From: an uncultured Clostridium sp.
Lineage (GTDB): Bacteria; Bacillota; Clostridia; TANB77; CAG-508
Direction of reading: 5' to 3'
Assembly: GCA_947368535.1 (NCBI GenBank)
Contig: CANBHY010000002.1
Location: forward strand, 31,536 to 95,535
DNA: 64,000 nt
Below the pieces are notes generated by a model. The model was not told the origin of the DNA. It worked only from the letters and a program-made list of their open reading frames with translations, and did not search any database. Each line of letters starts with the position of its first letter. Position 1 is the first letter of the stretch. Positions 38,972 to 46,188 of this stretch are shown here, piece after piece. The position numbers were made by a program, and so were the translations under genes.

Positions 38972-39074
38972 TTACGGATAAAACAGCTTTATAAGGTATT
39001 TTACAATTATGTTAAATTTGACATAACTTCTCAAAAACATTTAAAGTTAGTTTACATATTGTTTTTATGGAAAC
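38972..39074 (-). promoter_or_regulatory. Conserved upstream block and palindrome at the B1 locus
   Basis: Reading the plus strand, TTACGGATAAAACAGCT begins at 38972, 41 bases beyond the -35 box. It is followed by GTATTTTACA and TGTTAAATTT, then by the palindrome GTTTACATA (39050-39058), 7 bases, TATGGAAAC (39066-39074). The order and spacing repeat the A1 upstream region, with scattered base changes. The 330-base gap between B1 and B2 contains only this and the promoter. Confidence 0.6.
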
Positions 39075-39123
39075 CAATTTGCATTTTTTTGCCAGATATT
39101 CATATTTTTTCTTAAAATTAAAA

Positions 39124-39429
39124 CTAAAAAACACTTATAAACGTTGCTGTATAGTCTAAAACTACTGGTTGTCTATAAAAGAAATGTCCTCCATGCCATG
39201 CACATAAATATGCAGCTGTATTAATCATATCATCATAATATAAATTAAACCCTTCTGCCCCTGAAGGTAAACCAGTAAATTCCCTATAATTATATGTTAC
39301 TTTATCCCAACCATCATTTAAACCATCTGGTTTATCTAAATTAGCTGATTTAACTGGAATACATGCAAAAATACATGAAATAATAATAGATATACTAATA
39401 AATAATATAATTTTTATACTTTTTTTCAT
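39124..39429 (-). pseudogene. Truncated type-B surface protein gene (B2 remnant)
   Basis: The 101 codons match the N-terminus of B1: a signal sequence with SCIFACIPVKSA, then YNYREFTG, FNLYYDDM and YLCAWHGGHFFYRQPVVLD. Homology stops after VLDYT; the last codons (TFISVF) come from a TATAAGTGTTTTTT string resembling the second arm and T-run of the B1 terminator. A large internal deletion joining codon ~95 to the terminator would explain this. The ATG follows the A2 stop codon by one base, with AAGGAG inside A2, so the A-B operon organisation is preserved. A short secreted peptide of about 75 residues could still be made, but loss of more than 2000 residues argues for a broken gene. Confidence 0.75.
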
Positions 39430-39430
39430 A

Positions 39431-42400
39431 CTATACTAGTCTCCTTCTATCAATATATCTGTATAGAAGGATAATTACTAATATTGCTAAAACGATGTAT
39501 AATGCTACAGTCGTAGCTTTTCTAGCAGTCATACCTGTTTTAACACCAATAATTGTATTTGCCATAGCTAAGTCATCTTCATTTAACTTATTACCCGGTA
39601 CAGAATCTATATCTGTCATACCTTTATCATTTGTTGCTCCCGCAATTTCAAAACTATTATAAACTATTCCTGTACTATCTTCTGTTAGCTTCTTAGCTAA
39701 AACTAGTTTCAATTCGCGACTTTCGCCTGGTTGTATTTCATCATTTTTCAATGATATTGTTGCTATATTTCCATCAGCCTCTACATACCAATCACTATTT
39801 AATGTAGAATCAAATTCAATTCCATCTGTTGTATAATCAACAATTTTTGTTACTTTACCTGGTATTGTTCCTTGATTTTTTACTATAACTTTATATTCAA
39901 TAAATACTTTTGTATCAGATACTAAGTCTGGATCAATATCTACTTTACCTAAATCTTTATTTTCTGGTACATATTCTGATTTTTCAGCTGAATTTTGTAC
40001 TGTTATTTTTTCTACTTGTGCATCTAATTTCATATCAAATATATTATCATTTTGTAGCGGAACATCTACACCAGATACACTTTTTTCTGCAATTGTAATG
40101 TTGTCAGTTACTGTTCCATTATTTAAATTTAATATACTTGCATTATTTGTTGTTAAATTCTTTTCTGCACTAATAGCATATTGTGTGCTATCATAATTAA
40201 ATTTAACATAATATATAGAATTATCTAAGTTTTTAAATTCATATCTTCCTTGAATATCTGTAATTTGTGATGCTACTAGCTCATTTGTTTCAGAATTATA
40301 CAAATTTGCTATTACTCCTGATAATACAGTATCTCCATCATCAAACATTTGATTACTATTATTATCTATATATGCTGTTCCACACATTTGATTTCCTGTA
40401 TTAATTTTATTTTCTAATACAGTAACCGCTTCTAATTTATCTTTATATGTATCATCGTATTTTACATCAATAGAAGCATTTACTTGCTCACTAGTAATAT
40501 ATTTCTTTATCTTAGTTTTCATTATAAATCTAGCTGTTTCATTTGGTTCTAATGTTGTTAAAACATGTCTTGTACTATCAGCATGATAATCTTTTTGAAT
40601 ATTTGGTCTTTCTAGTCTTAAAAGCGTAATATCTGCATCTTCTGAAATATTTGGTGTAATTGCACAGTCTGTAATTGCATATGGGTTGTTGTTTGTTATT
40701 TCCCACATATATACAACTTCTTCTCCCTGATTTCCATAACCAATTTCATTTGCATTAATCATTTGTACATTAACATCAGATTGATTAAATTTAATATCAT
40801 TTTTTGAAGTTAAAACAGTTTTTCCATCATTTAAATCATATGTTGTTTCAATTGGTTTAATATTAATTCCTTCAGCTCCTGCTTTAGTTTTAATAAACAA
40901 GCTATAATCAACCTTTAAAGTATCTCCATACTTAAATTCTTCTATAGTCCATGTTATAGTATTAGTGTTTCTGTCATATGTTTCTGAAACTTGTAAATCT
41001 TTTTTCTCTATAGCATCTATTTTATTATACATTTCTTCCATAACTTCTGGATTTGTTGAACCATCTTCATTTGTCATATACTCAGCATATATAGCTTCTC
41101 TTGCTTCTGCATTATATACAGTTCCTCTTATTTCACTTGCTCTAAATTCAAATGAATCATCTAATTTTTTTGTAATTGTTAAATTATGATAATCTTCATT
41201 AGAAACATTTCTAATATAAAAGTCATTTTTATATTCTGATCCTGCTACCATTAATGAACTATAATAATTATCTGTCACTTCTATTTTAGTTTTTTCTACA
41301 GGATTTTCTACACTTTCAATAGCTACAGAAGTATTTAAATTCTTTCCTTCAACATTCCCTAAAACTTTTACTGAAACTTCTTCTGCATTAAATTTACGTA
41401 CATAGAAACTAGCTTTTATAATTTTTTCTGAATGTGCTGGTACATCTACTTCTTCTAAAGTAACTGTTTTTGTAGTATCTGTTTTACTAATACTTAATGA
41501 ATTTGAATTATTAGCCATAAATTCCATTGGAACTTCAAGATTAACTACTACATTTTTAGCATCAACATCACTATTATTTGTTAATAAAATTTCATACTCA
41601 GTTTCAGAAAGTTCTTTAATATCTTTTACTAAATTAATTGTTGCTTGTATATCTGTTTTACTTTCTATTTCATATCCAATTTTATCTGCTGAAGATTTTG
41701 TAGAAAGTTGTGTTGATGTTTCTGTAAAATATGTTGCATATGTTCCATAAAAAGCATCACCTGCTTGTAAATTAGCTGGTATTACATAATCGTATGTAAA
41801 TTCAAGTTTACCATTTCTTTCTAAAACATATTCCTCATTTAAAACAATTAAATATGATTTAACAGCTCCACCTTTATAAAAGTCTGTTACCCATCCATTG
41901 TTTTCGTCATATAAATCATCTGTTGCTTCTCCATTTTCTGAATAATAAACAGTATAAGGAACATCACTATAGCTTGAAGTTATAACAGTATCTAATATTG
42001 TATCAACTGTTGTTCCTAAGTCTTTTCCTGTTGTAATTTCCTTATTTCCTATAAAAGGTATTCTTCCTAAGATTTTAAAATTATTATAATTTCTTGCTGT
42101 ATTGTTTAATACTGAAATATACATTGTTGCAAGTTTAGCTTCAACACCTTCTTCTAATAAGTCTGACTCTGCTCCTTGATTTAAAGAAACTACTTTATTA
42201 TTGTTATTTTGATCTTCTTCATTATTTTCTTCATTCTCTTCATTATTTTCTACTGGTTGTTCTTCTTGTTCTTCTTTTGTTTCTGTAGTTTGTCCATTAA
42301 CTAATCCTTCTGGACCTTTATAAGAAACATTTATTGCATCATATCCATTTTTTAAATATGCAATATCACTATTATCTATAAACATACTCCAGTCTTTTTC

Positions 42401-44425
42401 ATTAGTATATTGAGCAGAACCTTCATTATAATAGTTCATTTCTATTGCTTCTGTCATATTTCCTGTCATTTCATCTAATGTTATATCAGCACTTAATGAA
42501 ATAACTGTACCATTAGTTTCTTTATTTACATTATAAGAAGATTGTAATCCACTTAAAGCAACTCTAATTATTTGGTTATCTCCTCCTAAAAATGTTTCTA
42601 CGCCAGCTACTGCTAGTTCTCCATTTGCATAGAATAAATCTATATTTTTAACATTTACACCTCTGATTGCTTGTGGTAACTTCACCTCAAAAACAGGATT
42701 TTCATATAAGTCAGATTCATCGCTGTTATTGTTTAATTTAATCATAAATGTAACATCTTCATTTAGAGAAGTTGTTGAAAGTTCTGTAGGTATCATTTCT
42801 AAAGTAGCACTTGATTGTGTTGTTGAAACACCTATACTTGTTTCAACTAATTCTAAGTCTGTTTTTATATCTCCTTCATATGTTGCATATCCTTGTGAAT
42901 GACTAATTAATTTACTAAAGTTTCTTATAGTTTCTCTAGAATAATCTAATTTTTTAATAGATTTTGTGCTTACAACAGTAATATTTCCATCTGAAATTGG
43001 CGCACTAAATCTTAATTTTATAGCTGAAATTAAATCACCATATTCTACTACATACATTCCGTCTTCTGTTTCCATGTCAAGTGTTACTGTTCCAATAACT
43101 TCATCTGACATGTTTAATATTTCAACTTTACCATTTTCACCTAATATATTTAATAAATTTTCTCTTGAGAATTCTGTCTTTTTATATGCAATACTTTCAT
43201 TTAAGTCATATTTAGTTGTTTCGTTTTCATTTGTAAAATACTCGTCTACATCAACAATCTCAAGACCTGTTACTAAATCAGCTCTATTTACATTTAAGAT
43301 ATCTTTTTCTACATATGTAATCTCATATTTTTCTTGATTGCTATTTGCTACTAAATATCCTTTTGAAATTGGTGTTTCTTTATTTTCTTTAAAATATTGA
43401 ACAGTTTCACCTATTGATTCATATAAATCACATGACATTTCTCCTGTTACTGTTTCTTCATTTCCACCAAAATTATTTATCTTCACTGTTGCTACTGATA
43501 CAGCATTAACGCTTGTATTAATTTCTCCATTATAAATAAATGTTAAAATGTATGAATCTTCTCCTATTGTTTTATTTACTAAACCGTCGACTTCATTATT
43601 ATTAACACTTATTATTACTTTTCCGTTTTCAACTCTATAGTTAGCTTTTGTAAAATCTGTATTATAATCTTCTTTTCCTTGAGTAAAAGAAAGTTTACTT
43701 ACATCTACTGTTGTTTCTGCTAATTCTAACCCTTCTGCCATAGGAATATCCACAACTAATTCTGTAGATTTTATTGGTAAATTGTTTTCAGTATTTGCAG
43801 AAAGATTTATTTTTGTTTGAAGTATTTTACCTTTTACACCATCTTTTTCAAAATCTAGATTTTTAATAAGTTCATATTTAACATTAGAAGATGTTGTTTC
43901 TGTCCATGTAAGATCAAGATTTACTTCTTTTTCTATTGGATGAATAATGTTTTCACTATCTATATATTCTCCTTTAAAAATGATTGTATTTGTTTTTGAT
44001 AAATCCTCTATTTTAAAGTTCTTTTTACTTTCAAAGCTAATTGGAATAGAAACATTTAAATTGGCGGTATTATTAACTTCTGGTAATCGTAATTGACCAT
44101 CTCTTATTGATGTACTTTCATCAGGATTAACAATAAAATTTAAGTCATTTCCTAGTTTTATTGCTCCATTTTTTAAGTATCCTTCTCCTTTAACACTAAT
44201 ATCAAAATTAATCTTTATCGTTTGATTATTTACATCACAAATGAGTGAATTTGTATTTTCCATTCCTTCTCCTGAAAAATATCCGTTCACTTCTACGTTT
44301 GATTCTGCATCTTCTGCTGCAAATGATATGTTAGTTAAAATTGGTCCACCATTTAGTAACAGCATAGAAAAAATAATCAAAATTACAATAAATTTTTTTC
44401 CATAAGCTCCTAGCCTTTTTTCCAT
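39431..44425 (-). CDS. Giant secreted surface protein, type A (copy A2)
   Basis: The 1664-residue protein has a signal peptide ending ISFAAEDAE (about residue 38). Long beta-type domains follow, with an Asn/Glu-rich low-complexity stretch near residue 730-750. DUF11-like modules lie in the middle, and an SdrD B-like domain at about 1345-1430 (CGTAYIDNNSNQMFDDGD, then GRYEFKNLDNSIYYVKFNYD). The C-terminus has DIDSVPGNKLNEDDL, IIGVKTGM, a membrane helix (about 1636-1657) and an RRRLV tail. It is collinear with A1 (both end FEI ... DIDSV.GN ... IIG.KTG) but lacks the Glu/Pro-rich N-terminal segment. It is followed by the B2 remnant. A cell-surface stalk or adhesin is the likely role. Confidence 0.88.
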   Translation of the reverse strand: MEKRLGAYGKKFIVILIIFSMLLLNGGPILTNISFAAEDAESNVEVNGYFSGEGMENTNSLICDVNNQTIKINFDISVKGEGYLKNGAIKLGNDLNFIVNPDESTSIRDGQLRLPEVNNTANLNVSIPISFESKKNFKIEDLSKTNTIIFKGEYIDSENIIHPIEKEVNLDLTWTETTSSNVKYELIKNLDFEKDGVKGKILQTKINLSANTENNLPIKSTELVVDIPMAEGLELAETTVDVSKLSFTQGKEDYNTDFTKANYRVENGKVIISVNNNEVDGLVNKTIGEDSYILTFIYNGEINTSVNAVSVATVKINNFGGNEETVTGEMSCDLYESIGETVQYFKENKETPISKGYLVANSNQEKYEITYVEKDILNVNRADLVTGLEIVDVDEYFTNENETTKYDLNESIAYKKTEFSRENLLNILGENGKVEILNMSDEVIGTVTLDMETEDGMYVVEYGDLISAIKLRFSAPISDGNITVVSTKSIKKLDYSRETIRNFSKLISHSQGYATYEGDIKTDLELVETSIGVSTTQSSATLEMIPTELSTTSLNEDVTFMIKLNNNSDESDLYENPVFEVKLPQAIRGVNVKNIDLFYANGELAVAGVETFLGGDNQIIRVALSGLQSSYNVNKETNGTVISLSADITLDEMTGNMTEAIEMNYYNEGSAQYTNEKDWSMFIDNSDIAYLKNGYDAINVSYKGPEGLVNGQTTETKEEQEEQPVENNEENEENNEEDQNNNNKVVSLNQGAESDLLEEGVEAKLATMYISVLNNTARNYNNFKILGRIPFIGNKEITTGKDLGTTVDTILDTVITSSYSDVPYTVYYSENGEATDDLYDENNGWVTDFYKGGAVKSYLIVLNEEYVLERNGKLEFTYDYVIPANLQAGDAFYGTYATYFTETSTQLSTKSSADKIGYEIESKTDIQATINLVKDIKELSETEYEILLTNNSDVDAKNVVVNLEVPMEFMANNSNSLSISKTDTTKTVTLEEVDVPAHSEKIIKASFYVRKFNAEEVSVKVLGNVEGKNLNTSVAIESVENPVEKTKIEVTDNYYSSLMVAGSEYKNDFYIRNVSNEDYHNLTITKKLDDSFEFRASEIRGTVYNAEAREAIYAEYMTNEDGSTNPEVMEEMYNKIDAIEKKDLQVSETYDRNTNTITWTIEEFKYGDTLKVDYSLFIKTKAGAEGINIKPIETTYDLNDGKTVLTSKNDIKFNQSDVNVQMINANEIGYGNQGEEVVYMWEITNNNPYAITDCAITPNISEDADITLLRLERPNIQKDYHADSTRHVLTTLEPNETARFIMKTKIKKYITSEQVNASIDVKYDDTYKDKLEAVTVLENKINTGNQMCGTAYIDNNSNQMFDDGDTVLSGVIANLYNSETNELVASQITDIQGRYEFKNLDNSIYYVKFNYDSTQYAISAEKNLTTNNASILNLNNGTVTDNITIAEKSVSGVDVPLQNDNIFDMKLDAQVEKITVQNSAEKSEYVPENKDLGKVDIDPDLVSDTKVFIEYKVIVKNQGTIPGKVTKIVDYTTDGIEFDSTLNSDWYVEADGNIATISLKNDEIQPGESRELKLVLAKKLTEDSTGIVYNSFEIAGATNDKGMTDIDSVPGNKLNEDDLAMANTIIGVKTGMTARKATTVALYIVLAILVIILLYRYIDRRRLV

Positions 44426-44486
44426 TACGATTTTCTCCTTAATCTTTTCAAAGTATACAATGTTTCTATTGTCTCACCTATCTTTT

Positions 44487-44515
44487 TTATTAATATAATA
44501 AATAAATACTGTCAA
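44487..44515 (-). promoter_or_regulatory. Predicted promoter of A2
   Basis: TTGACA at 44510-44515 on the minus strand, with TAATAA 17 bases downstream (44487-44492) or TTAATA at 16. The -35 box is perfect; the -10 box is weaker than at the other two loci. Confidence 0.55.
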
Positions 44516-44556
44516 TAAACTATTTTTAATTGTTTAATATTAATATCAAAAAAGGC

Positions 44557-44612
44557 TTACGGATAAAGGAATACAGGCTAAATATATCTTTTATATTAAA
44601 ATTTTTTAATTT
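44557..44612 (-). promoter_or_regulatory. Conserved upstream block at the A2 locus
   Basis: Reading the plus strand, TTACGGATAAAGG begins at 44557, 41 bases beyond the -35 box. AGGCTA and TATATTAAAATTTTTT follow as in the A1 copy. The 9-7-9 palindrome found at the other two loci is not visible here; instead a divergent small gene begins at 44694. Confidence 0.5.
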
Positions 44613-44693
44613 TTAGAAAATTTTCACATTTTCTATCTTCAAAACATAATATATATAAAAATCTCGCATATATTGATTTTAAGGAGGTTAGCA

Positions 44694-44819
44694 ATGAATA
44701 ATCTTGACATGAATGCACTTATGAAAATCATTTCTAAAATGGACAAAAAAGACTTAGAAGCCGGACTTGCGAAAGCTCAGGAAATTTTGAAACAAAAGGG
44801 ACAAAATAATAGTAATTAA
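44694..44819 (+). CDS. Small conserved-looking helical protein (41 residues)
   Basis: A short gene preceded by a strong AAGGAGG ribosome binding site. The product begins MNNLDMNALMKIISKMDKKD, continues EAGLAKAQEILKQ and ends in a Gln/Asn-rich tail. The ISKMDKKDLEAGLAKA pattern resembles small uncharacterised proteins I associate with Clostridia, but I cannot name a function. It is the first of three closely spaced plus-strand genes that diverge from A2 and converge on minC. Confidence 0.75.
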   Translation: MNNLDMNALMKIISKMDKKDLEAGLAKAQEILKQKGQNNSN

Positions 44820-44874
44820 TTTTGAAAAAATTTTTAAATAAATTTGCAAAATTTAATTAAAAGGGAGGGTAATT

Positions 44875-45231
44875 ATGAATGAAGATTTAGCTGCACAATT
44901 ATCAAGTATATTAGAAAAAAATAATATAGATTTAAATCAAGTATTAGAAAATTTTAATCAGTCTAAACAAACTAATGAAAGTTCTTCTGAAAATAATAAT
45001 CCTCCTAACGAATCTTCTATTGATCCCGAAATGATAATAAAAATCCAAAAACTTTTATCTTTAATGAATAATAATAAAAATTCAAAAGATGAACAACTTT
45101 TACAATCACTAAAACCATATATGAGACAATCTAGAAAAGATAAAATTGATCAATATATCAAACTATTACATATAATGAAATTGTTTGAGAATTTTCAAGA
45201 AATGGGAGGAAATTTAAATGACTTTTTATAA
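44875..45231 (+). CDS. Small uncharacterised Clostridia-type protein
   Basis: The 118-residue protein has an Asn/Ser/Glu-rich linker at residues 28-48 and a helical, basic C-terminal half with LLQSLKPYMRQSRKDKIDQY and IKLLHIMKLFENF. Similar SLKPYxRxSRKxKxDxYIK segments occur, from memory, in uncharacterised proteins of spore-forming Clostridia. There is no membrane segment. It has a GGGAGGG ribosome binding site, and its end overlaps the start of the next gene by 14 bases. Function unknown; the conserved neighbourhood suggests a three-gene unit. Confidence 0.8.
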   Translation: MNEDLAAQLSSILEKNNIDLNQVLENFNQSKQTNESSSENNNPPNESSIDPEMIIKIQKLLSLMNNNKNSKDEQLLQSLKPYMRQSRKDKIDQYIKLLHIMKLFENFQEMGGNLNDFL

Positions 45232-45553
45232 TCCAATAGTACCTCCATTTATGCCGTCATTTTTTTCTAATAAATATTATAATAAAAAGTCTCTACCTCA
45301 AGAAATAAAAAATGAAAATTATAATGATTCATTCTCAAAGTCTGATATTAATATAGATTCATCATCCAACACGCGAGAATCGTCAAAAAACGAAAAAAAA
45401 GTATTTCTGAATAATTATCTTCTGGATAATATTTTTTCAGAAATACAAGAATCTGATACGTTAATTTTGTTATGTCTTATTTACCTTCTATATATACAAG
45501 GAAATAACGATATAATAATATATATTTTACTACTTATATTAATTAACATATAA
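45218..45553 (+). CDS. Small uncharacterised protein with a hydrophobic C-terminus
   Basis: The 111-residue protein starts MTFYNPIVPPFMPSFF and has a Ser/Asn/Lys-rich centre. It ends in two hydrophobic stretches separated by a short turn (LILLCLIYLLYIQG, then IIIYILLLILINI). The pattern DxLILLxLIYLLY ... DxILLxILLLIL resembles small uncharacterised clostridial proteins. The GGGAGG ribosome binding site lies within the preceding gene. The stop codon lies five bases from the convergent minC stop with no terminator between them. Confidence 0.78.
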   Translation: MTFYNPIVPPFMPSFFSNKYYNKKSLPQEIKNENYNDSFSKSDINIDSSSNTRESSKNEKKVFLNNYLLDNIFSEIQESDTLILLCLIYLLYIQGNNDIIIYILLLILINI

Positions 45554-45558
45554 AGTTT

Positions 45559-46164
45559 TTATTCTATTTCTATCTTTTCACCATCTAAATATATAAAAGG
45601 TAATTTATACTCATTTTCTGTGATCTCTCTTACTATATTAGAAATTCTTACTTGAGTTGCTTCAATAGAATTTGCAGTTATAATTGCCTTTTTATTACCA
45701 TTAGCACCAGCATGAGCCATTCCTCTTATTTTTCCGGTAACTATAATATTTTCACCAGCAATAACTTCTGCACCATAATTTAAATCACCTAAAATGGCAA
45801 TACTTCCTGAAAATTCTTCACGCTGTCCAGATCTAAGATTTCCTTTTATGAATTTTGTTTCTGAAGTTTCAACAGAACTTTCAAAAGTACTTTTAATTGC
45901 ATGTAGACCTAGAACTTCGCTAGTATCTCCAAAAGTAATTTTATCATCAATTTCTTGTTTCAAAATTGCTCTTACTGCTGTTTGTTCATTTTCTTTTAGT
46001 GCTTTACCAATTATATGAATAGGAATTTTGTCTTTATCATAATATTTTTTGATATAACCTAATTTAGCACTAAACTCTTCTAAAACTTCGTCAAACTCTG
46101 CTGCAGCATTTACTGCAATTTTTAATTCTTCTTTTGTACGAGAAATACGTATACAACTTTTCAT
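45559..46164 (-). CDS. minC: Septum site-determining protein MinC
   Basis: MinC inhibits FtsZ assembly away from mid-cell and is recruited by MinD. The C-terminal beta-helix domain is clear: NLRSGQREEFSGSIAILGDL, NYGAEVIAGENIIVTGKIRG, AHAGANGNKKAIITANSIEA. The N-terminal FtsZ-binding domain is short, as in Firmicutes. The frame opens with a TTG at 46185, but the ATG at 46164 (AAGGAG 10 bases upstream, product MKSCIRISRTKEE) is the better start. It ends the radC-mreBCD-mrdA run; minD and minE, which normally follow directly, are about 43 kb away. Confidence 0.93.
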   Translation of the reverse strand: MKSCIRISRTKEELKIAVNAAAEFDEVLEEFSAKLGYIKKYYDKDKIPIHIIGKALKENEQTAVRAILKQEIDDKITFGDTSEVLGLHAIKSTFESSVETSETKFIKGNLRSGQREEFSGSIAILGDLNYGAEVIAGENIIVTGKIRGMAHAGANGNKKAIITANSIEATQVRISNIVREITENEYKLPFIYLDGEKIEIE

Positions 46165-46188
46165 TTTCTCATAACTCCTTTTCAAATT

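Noticed and set aside
39124..39429. Frameshifting as the explanation for the short B2 gene
   Set aside because: No type-B homology continues in any frame after 39124; the next DNA is the promoter region of B1. Deletion fits better.
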